In this document: positions 45,279 through 53,849 of the stretch, in pieces | How the letters are laid out: each line of letters begins with the position of its first letter | How positions within the stretch are numbered: the first letter of the stretch is position 1 | NCBI GenBank assembly: GCA_963973795.1 | Contig: CAXBAF010000019.1 | Span: forward strand, 1-64,000 | Reading direction: 5' to 3' | Length of the DNA stretch: 64,000 nucleotides | Source: UBA1926 sp002337215 | GTDB lineage: Bacteria; Planctomycetota; Phycisphaerae; Phycisphaerales; UBA1924 | Translations under genes and position numbers: made by a program | The notes under the pieces: model-generated | The model's database searches: none | Told to the model about the DNA's origin: nothing | What the model saw: the letters and a program-made list of their open reading frames with translations, nothing else

Positions 45279-46064
45279 ATGGGACACAGTCGGCTTGGCA
45301 ATCTACCGCGCACACGCAAATGGCAGGAGGTAGTAGGCCTCATCGCGATCGGTGCGAGTTTCGATCAGATCGCGAACGCCGTTGTTCGAGCTGCTGAAGA
45401 TGGGCTGATGGCGGCCGCCCATCACGAGGGACTGGTCGAGGCATTCTGGACGATCACGAAGTTAGCGGCCGCTGCACGAGATGGCGACTTTGTCGAGGGG
45501 ATGCGAGCCCGCGGGCTCGATGTACCCGACCATCCGTCGTTGCCTTCCATTCTGGCTGCGGTCTCAGAAGCGATCGACAACAGCATGCCCAACAACCGCG
45601 GCCGAACGGACTTGGGCGAGATCGCCCAAAGTGCTGCAGCGGAGGCCGTAAACACCCTGGTGACGGAGAAGACCCAACAGCACGGGCTCTTCTCGAGCAC
45701 GGCAGACGATGTCCAGCGTGCATTTCATGAACTCGGAACGCCGAAGAACTTCGGCGAGCTTGGTAGACGGTTCTACGGGCAGGTCATGAACAAAGTCTTG
45801 CAGTTCTACGTCAGCCGAGAGGCGGGCAATCACGTCGGAGAAAATCAGCGTTTTGCCAACCTCGCGGACAAGGGTGAGTTCGACAAGGCACTAGCGAAGC
45901 ACTGTCGCGAAGCGTCGGTCATTGTGTCCAGATTCGCTGGCGAGTGGCGATCCGTGAATGAATGGAAAGGCGGCGTTTCAGGGATCACGCGTGAAGAGGC
46001 CTCCGGATTTGCTCATGTCGCCATGAAGAAGATCGTGGCCGAGCTCAAGGAGGGTGCGAAATGA
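45279..46064 (+). CDS. Conserved protein of unknown fold, partner of the QueC-like enzyme
   Basis: The protein (261 residues from the ATG at 45279; an ATG at 45267 would add four residues) begins MGHSRLGNLPRTRKWQ. It is mostly helical, with GGLDV-free, Ala-rich helices and two notable segments: NNRGRTDLGEIAQSAAAEAV (about residues 105-125) and REAGNHVGENQRF. No enzymatic motif is evident. Its stop overlaps the start of the QueC-like gene (ATGA), so both are made in a fixed ratio. It resembles, in size and place, the partner gene (QatB) of QueC-like QatC in Qat defence systems; homology is not claimed. Local G+C is lower than in the phage genes. Confidence 0.7.
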   Translation: MGHSRLGNLPRTRKWQEVVGLIAIGASFDQIANAVVRAAEDGLMAAAHHEGLVEAFWTITKLAAAARDGDFVEGMRARGLDVPDHPSLPSILAAVSEAIDNSMPNNRGRTDLGEIAQSAAAEAVNTLVTEKTQQHGLFSSTADDVQRAFHELGTPKNFGELGRRFYGQVMNKVLQFYVSREAGNHVGENQRFANLADKGEFDKALAKHCREASVIVSRFAGEWRSVNEWKGGVSGITREEASGFAHVAMKKIVAELKEGAK

Positions 46065-48088
46065 AGCGACCAGAGCTTCTACTCCTGTGCAATGAAGCCG
46101 CCACTGGTCGCCGAACGACATCTGGCGACGTGTTCAAGCTGCGGACGACTGGCGCTCATCGCAATGTCTACCTGAATTTGGAAGACATCGGATCGCAGCT
46201 CAATCAGAACATGTCGCCAGCGCTCATCGATCTTCTTGAAATCGCCGCTTTCGTATATATCGCTGACCAGATCGAGCATCGTGGAGCCCATGATGTCGAA
46301 TCAATGGGCGCGAACTGGCGACGCCTGCTGCGGTTCGAGATTTCCGTTCGGGACATCGATCTTTGGCGATCTCCAGAGATGACCAGCGCGCTGTCCGAGC
46401 TGTTGAGCTTCTTGTCGGAGGATGAGTACGAGTTCAAGTTCACGAAGTACGAACGCCCGCCGACAGTCAACAGCTATCTGAACTTCGCTGAATACGACGA
46501 CTCGGGTACCCCCGAAGCCATTGCGCTTTTCTCAGGCGGTCTCGATTCGCTCGGTGGTGCCGTGCAGCAGGTCATTATCGACGGCGAACCGTCACTCTTC
46601 GTGACGCACGAATCGACGCCAAAGCTCCGAAACCGGTTGAAAACACTTCGGGCGATGATCGACGGCGCAGCAACGGGGCCTCAACCGCAGTACGTGACTG
46701 TGCGCGTTAACAAACAGGATCTCGGCGAGAAGGAGTACACGCAGCGATCCCGGTCATTCCTGTACGCCTCGCTCGCCGCTGTCGTCGCACATATGGCTGG
46801 GATCGACACGATTCGGTTCTACGAGAATGGCATCGTCAGTCTAAATCTCCCTTTGTCGCCACAGATCGTTGGCTCTCGAGCGACCAGGACGACCCACCCG
46901 AAGGTGCTTCGGTCAATGGAGCGATTCTTCTCTCTCGCCTCCGGTGTCGACTTCACAGTCGAGAACAGGTTCATCTGGAAAACCAAGGCGGATGTCGTAC
47001 AGGGCATCGTGGACTGCGGCCACGGCGCGATGGTCCCATGGTCGACGAGTTGCACACATACTTGGGAGATCAGCAACGCGAAACCCCACTGCGGGAAGTG
47101 CTCCCAGTGCATCGATCGGCGATTCGCCGTTCTGGGTGGCGGCGCGGGCTCGTTTGAGAAGGCGGAGACATATGGGCGTGATTTGCTCATCGATCCGCGT
47201 GACGCCGGGGAATCCCGGATAATGCTGGCGTCCTATGTCGAAACCGCCCAGCGCGTCTCCACCATTCCAGAAGATCAGTTCTTCAGCCAGTACGGCGAAG
47301 CGACGCGAGCACTTCGCCACCTCGGCATGGATGAAGATTCGGCGGCTCGGAAGATTGTCGACCTCTATCGCCGGCACGGGCATCAGGTCATGCAAGTCGT
47401 GGATAGCGGCATCGCTTCACACACCAAGGAGATTCGTTCCCGATCGTTGCCGGAAAGCTGCCTCATCCGCCTCGTACACGATCCGCATCCTTCATCCGGC
47501 ACGATCGTCACGGCTCCAGCTGAACCTGATCGCGACCCAGTTCCCGATTATCAGCTCGTTGAGCGCGGGCAGGGGTGGATCCTCCGATTTGATGGAGTCG
47601 AGAAGCACCTCGTGCGGAGCATCGGTCTCACCTACATCCGTGAGTTGATCTCGAACCCGGGTCGCCGGTTCACCGTCGCGGAACTGTTCGTGATCGCCCG
47701 CCCGCAGGCCCGCGGAATCCCGGTCACTCCATCTAACCAAGAACGCCTCGATGACACCGCGGCCGCCGCCTATCACACCAGGCTCGTTGAACTTGACGCG
47801 GATCTGGACCGTGCGAAACGAGATCAGAACCAAACCGACATTGATTTGCTCGATCTCGAGAAGACCAGCTTGCTGGCAGAGATCAAGAACGCCCACTTCA
47901 TGGGCCGCAAGAAGACGGAGAGCGCGGATCACAAACGGCTCCGTGACCGGGTACGGAACGCGATAAACAGATCGCTGGACAACATTGCCAAGTACCAGGA
48001 ACCGGCTGCAAAACATATTCGCGAGTCTCTAACCCTTGGTGGAACGCCTGTTTACAACCCGGACGCGCCGCCCCCTTGGGAATTCTGA
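46061..48088 (+). CDS. QueC-like PP-loop enzyme with a C-terminal winged-helix and coiled-coil module
   Basis: The 675-residue protein has four parts. Residues 1-150 are an unrecognised N-terminal region. Residues 153-360 are a QueC-like PP-loop ATP pyrophosphatase: FSGGLDS (157-163), RSRS (229-232), FYENGIVSLNLPLS and TRTTHP (275-280), and a zinc site formed by Cys331, Cys344, Cys347 and Cys350. Residues 365-490 are a linker domain. Residues 508-545 look like a winged helix (LRFDGVEKHLVRSIGLTYI), then a coiled coil and a helical end (VRNAINRSLDNIAKYQEP). That last module resembles the C-terminal extension of some bacterial ATPase/TPR signalling proteins. The QueC core is seen in QatC and Cap9 defence proteins. 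The gene is coupled to its upstream partner. Confidence 0.85.
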   Translation: MKRPELLLLCNEAATGRRTTSGDVFKLRTTGAHRNVYLNLEDIGSQLNQNMSPALIDLLEIAAFVYIADQIEHRGAHDVESMGANWRRLLRFEISVRDIDLWRSPEMTSALSELLSFLSEDEYEFKFTKYERPPTVNSYLNFAEYDDSGTPEAIALFSGGLDSLGGAVQQVIIDGEPSLFVTHESTPKLRNRLKTLRAMIDGAATGPQPQYVTVRVNKQDLGEKEYTQRSRSFLYASLAAVVAHMAGIDTIRFYENGIVSLNLPLSPQIVGSRATRTTHPKVLRSMERFFSLASGVDFTVENRFIWKTKADVVQGIVDCGHGAMVPWSTSCTHTWEISNAKPHCGKCSQCIDRRFAVLGGGAGSFEKAETYGRDLLIDPRDAGESRIMLASYVETAQRVSTIPEDQFFSQYGEATRALRHLGMDEDSAARKIVDLYRRHGHQVMQVVDSGIASHTKEIRSRSLPESCLIRLVHDPHPSSGTIVTAPAEPDRDPVPDYQLVERGQGWILRFDGVEKHLVRSIGLTYIRELISNPGRRFTVAELFVIARPQARGIPVTPSNQERLDDTAAAAYHTRLVELDADLDRAKRDQNQTDIDLLDLEKTSLLAEIKNAHFMGRKKTESADHKRLRDRVRNAINRSLDNIAKYQEPAAKHIRESLTLGGTPVYNPDAPPPWEF

Positions 48089-48090
48089 GT

Positions 48091-48121
48091 CCGCTACGCC
48101 GGATGTAGCGTGCCGCTACGC
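48091..48121. repeat. CCGCTACGC direct repeats with a small hairpin after the QueC-like gene
   Basis: CCGCTACGC occurs at 48091-48099 and 48113-48121, and CGCTAC (48092-48097) can pair with GTAGCG (48105-48110). It lies just after the QueC-like stop and could be a weak terminator or a protein-binding site. The rest of the gap to 48373 holds nothing I recognise. Confidence 0.45.
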
Positions 48122-48373
48122 GGGAAGTCGCCCCGGGATATCCGGAGCGGCTGCCCGACAGATCGTCCTCCATACATCCAGCGACCGCTTTGCGACGAGC
48201 CTCTGTCGGGCCACGCGTCGCGGGCACCAATGTGAGGATCGCCGCGCGCCGTCTGTTCATCACCCGTTGATGTAGCCGCCCGCCAAGCGGGCACCACCAC
48301 ATACCGACCCCAAGCCATTGAGCGCCGCCGTGCTCTGCGCGATCGCTGCGCACTCGCCAAGGACCCATTCACA

Positions 48374-48895
48374 ATGATCACCGACCCATCCACCATTGAA
48401 TTCATCCATGTCGTTACCCACCGCGCCGTCGCCGATCTCCGTCGTCGGGGGCTTGTCCGCCGGGACGAGCATCACGACTGCGCATCCGCGTTGATCTTGG
48501 AAGTCTTCCGCGCCTGGGACATCTTCGACCCAGAGCGGGGTACGCCTCAGGCGTTCGTGAACCAAGTCGTCTCGACCCGCACCAACTCGCTGCTGCGCCG
48601 CCGCGCGGCCAAGAAGCGGCGGCTGCGTGCCGGGACCCTCGACGGCGCCGCGGAACGCATCACAGATGAGGCTACCCACGGCCCGACGTGCGAGACAGCA
48701 TGCGACCTACGCGGTGATCTGAACGCGGTGCTTTCCAAGCTCACACCGCGCCAACGCAACATCTGCGACCAGTTGCTCCGCGAGAGCGTGTCGCCAGCGG
48801 CGCGCGAGCTTGGCCTGCCGCGGAGCACCGTGCGCGACGAAATCGCCCGCATCCGCGTCATATTCGAGGAGGCCGGCCTTGGCGAGTACCTCTGA
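48374..48895 (+). CDS. Sigma-70-like region 2/4 protein (phage sigma factor)
   Basis: The 173-residue protein has an N-terminal region-2-like helical part and a C-terminal region-4-like helix-turn-helix: LSKLTPRQRNICDQLLRESVS then PAARELGLPRSTVRDEIARI, closely matching sigma-70 region 4. It probably redirects host RNA polymerase or works as a phage antirepressor. It starts the phage-type gene series after the cargo region. The position suggests it controls the genes downstream. Confidence 0.8.
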   Translation: MITDPSTIEFIHVVTHRAVADLRRRGLVRRDEHHDCASALILEVFRAWDIFDPERGTPQAFVNQVVSTRTNSLLRRRAAKKRRLRAGTLDGAAERITDEATHGPTCETACDLRGDLNAVLSKLTPRQRNICDQLLRESVSPAARELGLPRSTVRDEIARIRVIFEEAGLGEYL

Positions 48896-48951
48896 GCTTG
48901 CCCGCCACTTCATCGGCCGATGGCGTAGTTGGTCGGCGGAGGACCGACGCG

Positions 48952-49281
48952 ATGAACGGATGCGATTGTCTGGCTCGAACGATCTACCGGTTTCGGTTCG
49001 CCGCCGGCGTGAACATGGCCGAGGTGAACGAAGCCTTGGAACTCGCCTTGCTCGCGGTCGAGAGCTTGCGTGGCGCATCAGAGGTCCGCCTCGACGCGCC
49101 ACGTTCGGGCAACGACGACCTGAGGGCCGTGGCGATCGATGGGAGCTTCGGTGCTGGCCACGAGGTGGTGAAGGTGTTCGTCGCTCTGTGCCAGCGGGAG
49201 TTCGGGCCGTCGGGCTTCCGGATCGACCGGATCGTTTCCTGCGTGAAGTGCGTCGGCGTAGCAGCAGGGAATGCGGCGTGA
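48952..49281 (+). CDS. Hypothetical phage protein
   Basis: The 109-residue protein starts MNGCDCLARTIYRFRFAAGV, with GGAGGA eight bases ahead of the ATG. The sequence has amphipathic helices (EVNEALELALLAVESLRG) and Cys near both ends. Its stop overlaps the GTG of the next gene (GTGA), so it is part of the recombination operon. No family is recognised. Confidence 0.65.
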   Translation: MNGCDCLARTIYRFRFAAGVNMAEVNEALELALLAVESLRGASEVRLDAPRSGNDDLRAVAIDGSFGAGHEVVKVFVALCQREFGPSGFRIDRIVSCVKCVGVAAGNAA

Positions 49282-50222
49282 GCGGGCGCGACTCTACGCC
49301 GCTCGTACGACTCGGCCAGGGCGAGTACACCCGCGAGCTTCGCCCGGCCGACCTCGGCGTTGCCGAGCATCCCGCACACGAAGTGGATCTCAGCTTCCTG
49401 ATCACCGAGCCGGCCGCCGTCTACCACGCAAATCGCAAGGATCACCTCTCGTCGCATGCGCTCGCGGACTTTCGACGGTGCCCGAAGCTGTACCGGCGGA
49501 AGCAACTCGGGCTTATCCCCGAGCGGGATTCGTCGGCGTATGCCCTCGGGCGTGCTGCGCATGTGCTCATCCTCGAAGGACGCGAGCGGTTCGAGGCTGA
49601 GTTCGCAGTCGGCGGGCCGATCAACCCGAAGACCGGGCAGCCGTTCGGCGTACAGACGAAGGCGTTCGCCGAGTGGGCGTCTTCGGTGGGCAAGCCTGTG
49701 CTGAGCGACTCGGACGCGGCGTTGCTTGAGCAGATGCGTGCCGGCGTGCACGACCATGTGTTCGCTCGCGAGTTGCTCCGCTCCGGTGTCGCTGAGGGAG
49801 TCGTCAGGGCCGAGTACGGCGGCGTGCCGTGCCAGGCGCGGATCGACTGGATCAACCCCGTCGACGGACGCGGCATCGTCGATCTGAAGACCTGCAGCGA
49901 CCTCGACGAGTTCGAACGCGACCTCCACCGCTACGGCTACGTCCACCAGATGGCGTTCTACCGCGAGCTGGTGGTCGAGGCCTGCGGCGTCGAGCTTGAG
50001 GTGCATCTGGTCGCGATCGAGAAGCGCGAGCCGTACCGCTGCGGCGTGTGGCAGCTCTCGCGCCGGCTCCTCGATCGGGCCGCCGACGAGAACGTCGCCG
50101 CGATCGACGAGCTGAAGCGCTGCCGAGAGCACGACATCTGGAAGACCAGGTTCGAGTCGCTGCGGCTGATCGATATCGACTCACCCAGCACCTCATCAAC
50201 CCGCCCACAGGAGAACGCATGA
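49278..50222 (+). CDS. PD-(D/E)XK nuclease superfamily protein (RecE/exodeoxyribonuclease VIII-like)
   Basis: The 314-residue protein carries the PD-(D/E)XK pattern: HLSSHALADFRRCPKLYRRK, ALGRAAHVLILEG, then CQARIDWINP...GIVDLKTC, where Asp and the Asp-x-Lys triad would bind metal, and a later Gln in YVHQMAFYREL. Such nucleases resect DNA ends for phage-type recombination. The GTG at 49278 overlaps the previous stop (GTGA), and its stop overlaps the next start (ATGA). Together with the Sak4-like ATPase, DUF669 protein and RusA that follow, it forms a homologous-recombination module. Confidence 0.85.
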   Translation: MSGRDSTPLVRLGQGEYTRELRPADLGVAEHPAHEVDLSFLITEPAAVYHANRKDHLSSHALADFRRCPKLYRRKQLGLIPERDSSAYALGRAAHVLILEGRERFEAEFAVGGPINPKTGQPFGVQTKAFAEWASSVGKPVLSDSDAALLEQMRAGVHDHVFARELLRSGVAEGVVRAEYGGVPCQARIDWINPVDGRGIVDLKTCSDLDEFERDLHRYGYVHQMAFYRELVVEACGVELEVHLVAIEKREPYRCGVWQLSRRLLDRAADENVAAIDELKRCREHDIWKTRFESLRLIDIDSPSTSSTRPQENA

Positions 50223-51040
50223 GCCTCATGAAGCACATCGAGCGCGGTCGCGCCGCGCGTCCTCGCCGGATCATGGTCTACGGGACGCACGGCATCGGGA
50301 AGTCGACGTTCGGCGCGATGGCCGAGCGGCCGGTGTTCATCCAGACCGAGGACGGCCTCGCGGACATCGACGCCGAGCGGTTCCCGCTGGCGACGGAGTT
50401 CAAGCAGGTCATCGAGATGCTCAGCGCCCTCTACACCGAGGAGCACGAGTATCAAACCGTTGTCATCGACAGCCTCGACTGGCTTGAACGGCTCATCCAC
50501 GCCAAGACCTGCCGTGACCGCGGGGTGAAGTCGATCGAGGACGTGCCATACGCCAAGGGGTACGTGTTCGCCCTCGACGCGTGGCGCGAGGTGCTTGCGG
50601 GCCTCGACGCATTGCGATCCGACCGCGGGATGCAGGTGATCCTGATCGCGCACGCGGCGGTCGAGAAGTTCGCCAACCCTGAGACCGAGACGTACGACCG
50701 GTACGCGCCCCGCCTCAACAAGCACGCGTCGGCGCTGATCCAGGAGTGGTGCGACGAGGTGATGTTCGCGAGCTATCGCGTGCTGACCAAAAGCACGGAC
50801 GAGGGCTTCAACCGCAAGCGGGTGCAGGGCATCGGCAGCGGCGAGCGCGTGCTCAAGACCACCGAGCGCCCGGCGCACGTCGCCAAGAACCGTCTCGGGC
50901 TTCCTGACGAGTTGCCGCTCGACTTCCGCGCGTATGCGGCGTTCCGCGACGGCGAAACGGCGCAGCCCGTGAGCGATCAACCCAGCGACACCAACGAGCA
51001 GACCACCAACACCGCCCAGCAACCCACAGAAGGAGCCTGA
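50219..51040 (+). CDS. Phage AAA-type (Sak4-like) recombination ATPase
   Basis: The 273-residue protein has Walker A YGTHGIGKST (residues 21-30), Walker B TVVIDSLDWL and a later LIAHAAVEKF sensor region; this matches AAA_24/Sak4 phage proteins. Sak4 proteins anneal single strands and act as RecA-like partners. A Shine-Dalgarno GGAG lies six bases before the ATG. The last 30 residues are Gln/Thr/Ser-rich and probably disordered. The next gene begins three bases after the stop. Confidence 0.85.
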   Translation: MSLMKHIERGRAARPRRIMVYGTHGIGKSTFGAMAERPVFIQTEDGLADIDAERFPLATEFKQVIEMLSALYTEEHEYQTVVIDSLDWLERLIHAKTCRDRGVKSIEDVPYAKGYVFALDAWREVLAGLDALRSDRGMQVILIAHAAVEKFANPETETYDRYAPRLNKHASALIQEWCDEVMFASYRVLTKSTDEGFNRKRVQGIGSGERVLKTTERPAHVAKNRLGLPDELPLDFRAYAAFRDGETAQPVSDQPSDTNEQTTNTAQQPTEGA

Positions 51041-51042
51041 AC

Positions 51043-51525
51043 ATGCCCAGTCTGAACGGATTCAACGCCAGCGAGGTCGACCCCGCCGCCGACTTCGAGC
51101 CCATCGCCCCCGGGACCTACACCGCGGTCATCACAGAGTCAGAAACCAAGCCCACCAAGGCGGGCACCGGCAGCTACCTGCAGCTCACCTTCCAGATCGT
51201 CGACGGTGAGCACAAGGGCCGACTGCTGTGGGCGCGTCTCAACCTCGACAACCGCAGCGAGACGGCGGTCACGATTGCCCGCAGCGAGCTCTCGGCGATC
51301 TGCCGGGCGGTGAATGTGCTGCAGCCCAAGGACTCGCTCGAGCTGCACAACATCCCGTTGGCCATCAAGGTCGGCGTCAAGCGGCGTGACGACACCGGCG
51401 ACATGACCAACGACATCAAGGGGTACACGCCCCGCGGCGGTGCTGCTGGCGGCGGCCAGTCGAGCAACGGCGTCGCCACGCGTCCAGCCGCGACCGCCGG
51501 GAGCACCCCGCCGTGGAAGCGTTGA
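51043..51525 (+). CDS. DUF669 family phage protein
   Basis: The 160-residue protein begins SLNGFNASEVDPAADFEPIA and has GSYLQLTFQIVDGEHKGRLL and FVLN-like strands, all typical of DUF669. The family is thought to bind single-stranded DNA or to aid the RecT/Sak-like proteins it follows. The last 35 residues are Gly/Ser/Pro-rich, like the tails of single-strand-binding proteins, ending TPPWKR. It belongs to the same operon as the nuclease and Sak4-like ATPase. Confidence 0.85.
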   Translation: MPSLNGFNASEVDPAADFEPIAPGTYTAVITESETKPTKAGTGSYLQLTFQIVDGEHKGRLLWARLNLDNRSETAVTIARSELSAICRAVNVLQPKDSLELHNIPLAIKVGVKRRDDTGDMTNDIKGYTPRGGAAGGGQSSNGVATRPAATAGSTPPWKR

Positions 51526-51556
51526 TCGATCACCCGCTGCGGAGGCGAGGCCACGG

Positions 51557-51940
51557 ATGGCTGACGCGACCGTGCATCTCACCCTTCCCTGGCCGCCGAG
51601 CGTCAACCGGTACTGGCGGTCGGTGCCGATGGGGCGCGGCCGCGGCGTGCGGGTGCTGATCAGCCGCGAGGGCCGGGCGTTCCGCAGGGAGGCGGTCGCC
51701 CGGCTCGCGCGGTTCCGGCGGCGGGCTCCGCTGTGCGGGCGGCTCGATGTCCGCGTCGAGCTGTGCGCCCCGACGCGGCGTGCCCTTGACATCGACAACC
51801 GACTCAAAGCGCTGCTCGACGCGATGCAGCACGCCGGCGTCTACCGCGACGACGGGCAGATCGACCGCCTGCTTGTGGAACGCGGCCCGGTCACGCGGGG
51901 TGGGCTGGTGCGGGTCGCGATCACCGAGATGAACCACTGA
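51557..51940 (+). CDS. rusA: RusA-type Holliday-junction resolvase
   Basis: The 127-residue protein starts with TLPWPPSVNRYWRSV, typical of RusA, and holds the metal-binding aspartates in RALDIDNRLKALLDAM (Asp78 and Asp80) and VYRDDGQIDRL (Asp98/Asp99). RusA cuts four-way DNA junctions during phage recombination. ATG 51557 is selected because it gives the family N-terminus; the frame is open further upstream, through the DUF669 gene. Confidence 0.9.
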   Translation: MADATVHLTLPWPPSVNRYWRSVPMGRGRGVRVLISREGRAFRREAVARLARFRRRAPLCGRLDVRVELCAPTRRALDIDNRLKALLDAMQHAGVYRDDGQIDRLLVERGPVTRGGLVRVAITEMNH

Positions 51941-51954
51941 ACGAGCGAGCAAAC

Positions 51955-52155
51955 ATGACACCAATCGAAGTCCCGACATGCCGCACACCTCAACCGACGC
52001 TTGAGCACACGGCGGAATCCGCAAGCGACGACTTCATCGGAGGCCCGCTGCGGTCACGCCCGGGCAGACCCGACCCCGCGTGGGCGACCGACGAACAGGC
52101 CGACGGCTGCTGGGCGAATCTGGTGCGTGCGTACGAGGACGGCCCATGCAACTGA
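51955..52155 (+). CDS. Small phage protein of unknown function
   Basis: The 66-residue protein starts MTPIEVPTCRTPQPTLEHTA and ends in a Trp-rich part (ATDEQADGCWANLVRAYEDG). It overlaps the helicase start by ten bases, the usual arrangement in this operon, which supports it being translated. Nothing about its function can be read. Confidence 0.5.
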   Translation: MTPIEVPTCRTPQPTLEHTAESASDDFIGGPLRSRPGRPDPAWATDEQADGCWANLVRAYEDGPCN

Positions 52156-53849
52156 GGGCCTACCAGTCCGATGCTGTCGACGCGGTGTGGTCGTTTATCC
52201 GCGAGCACGACGACGGCAATCCCGCTGTTGTTTTGCCGACGGGAAGCGGCAAGACCCATGTCATCGCCGAGCTATGCCGCGAAGCGGTTGAGTCGTGGAA
52301 CGGGCGCGTGCTCGTGGTCGCGCACGTCAAGGAACTCGTTGAGCAGGCGGCAGACAAGCTCCGCGCGGTGGCGCCGGGCCTGCCCGTCGGTGTCTTCAGC
52401 GCCGGACTCGGTCGTCGCGATCTTGGCTACTCGGTCACGATCGCGGGTATCCAGTCGATCTACCAGCGGGCCCACGATCTCGGGCCCATTGACTTGGTGA
52501 TCGTCGACGAGGCGCACCTGATCCCGCCCGATGGCGAGGGTATGTACCGCAGGCTGCTGACCGACATCGCCCAGGTCACGCCGCACCGGCGGGTGGTCGG
52601 GCTCACAGCGACGCCGTACCGCATGAAGACCGGCGACATCTGCGGACCGGCTCCCGACAACATCCTGACCGAGGTCTGCTTCGAGGCGGGCGTCCGCGAG
52701 CTGATCGTGGCGGACTATCTCTGCCCGCTCAAGAGCCGGGCAGGCGCCGCGATCGCCGACACCAGCGAACTGCATGTCCGCGGCGGCGAGTTCGTGCAGG
52801 GCGAGGTCGAGCAGCTCATGGGTGAGACAGGCCTTGTCGAGGCCGCGTGCACTGACATCGTGCGGCAGACGGAGCAGCGCAGCGCCGTACTGATCTTCGC
52901 CGCCGGCGTGGCGCACGGGGAACAGATCGCCCGGACGCTCCTGGAGCAGCACGGGGTCGAGTGCGGGTTCGTGACCGGCGAGACGCCGACCGACGAACGC
53001 GATGAGCTGATCGGGCGGTTCAAGGCGGGCCGCTTGAAGTACCTCGCCAACGTCAACGTGCTGACCACGGGCTTCGATGCGCCCAACGTTGATTGTGTGG
53101 CGATGCTGCGACCGACGCTGTCGCCCGGGCTGTACTACCAGATGGTCGGCAGAGGATTCCGGCTGCACCCCGGTAAGACCGACTGCCTCGTGCTTGACTT
53201 CGGCGGCAACGTCGTGCGTCACGGCCCGGTCGATGACATCCGATTGGCCGCGAGTGACCGGGCACCGGGCGAAGCGCCCGCCAAGGAGTGCCCGGGGTGC
53301 CACGCGCTGATCGCGACTGGCTACGCCGTCTGCCCGGAGTGCGGGCACGAGTTCCCGCCGCGGGAAGCCGCCACGCACGGCGCGGTCGCCTCAGACGACG
53401 AGGTGCTCTCCGGCGGCGACGGTCCGACGAAGCGTACCGAGCGGGTGATCGAGACTGCGTACTACGTGCACTACAAGCACGGCGAGCCCGCCGCCCGTCC
53501 GACGATGCGGGTCGAGTACCGCGTCGGCTTCAGCCGCTGGCACCGGGAATGGGTCTGCATCGAGCACGACGGATACGCGCGGCGGAAGGCCGAGCACTGG
53601 TGGCGGGCCAGGTCGGTTGAACCGTTTCCGGGGTCGGTCGAAGAGGCCGTCGAACTTGCCCGCGCCGGGGCGCTGGCGGCGACCGAGTCGGTCACGGTGG
53701 AGAAGAAGCCGGGCGACCAGTGGGAGCGCGTTGTGGCCTGCGACCTCGGGGACAAGCCGCCCCGGCTCGACGACCCCGATGCAGCACCCGAGTACGCGGC
53801 GGTGGCGTCAAACACCTACGGCATCCCCGACGACGAGATCCCGTTCTGA
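52146..53849 (+). CDS. Superfamily 2 DEAD/DEAH helicase with a zinc ribbon
   Basis: The 567-residue protein shows the Q-like start QLRAYQSDAV, Walker A LPTGSGKTHVI (residues 31-38), DEAH (121-124) and motif GLTATPYRM, then a second RecA-like domain with NVLTTGFDAPNVD and the arginine-finger QMVGRGFRLHPGKTDC. After the helicase core comes a zinc ribbon (CPGCHAL...CPECGHEF) and a further C-terminal domain of about 140 residues. It is a phage replication or recombination helicase. It overlaps the previous gene and its stop overlaps the primase start (TGATG). Confidence 0.9.
   Translation: MQLRAYQSDAVDAVWSFIREHDDGNPAVVLPTGSGKTHVIAELCREAVESWNGRVLVVAHVKELVEQAADKLRAVAPGLPVGVFSAGLGRRDLGYSVTIAGIQSIYQRAHDLGPIDLVIVDEAHLIPPDGEGMYRRLLTDIAQVTPHRRVVGLTATPYRMKTGDICGPAPDNILTEVCFEAGVRELIVADYLCPLKSRAGAAIADTSELHVRGGEFVQGEVEQLMGETGLVEAACTDIVRQTEQRSAVLIFAAGVAHGEQIARTLLEQHGVECGFVTGETPTDERDELIGRFKAGRLKYLANVNVLTTGFDAPNVDCVAMLRPTLSPGLYYQMVGRGFRLHPGKTDCLVLDFGGNVVRHGPVDDIRLAASDRAPGEAPAKECPGCHALIATGYAVCPECGHEFPPREAATHGAVASDDEVLSGGDGPTKRTERVIETAYYVHYKHGEPAARPTMRVEYRVGFSRWHREWVCIEHDGYARRKAEHWWRARSVEPFPGSVEEAVELARAGALAATESVTVEKKPGDQWERVVACDLGDKPPRLDDPDAAPEYAAVASNTYGIPDDEIPF

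Noticed and set aside
45279..48088. A complete Qat or type IV CBASS system
   Set aside because: The ATPase and TatD genes of Qat, and the CD-NTase, effector and TGT-like genes of type IV CBASS, are absent; only a QueC-like core and an unassigned partner are present.
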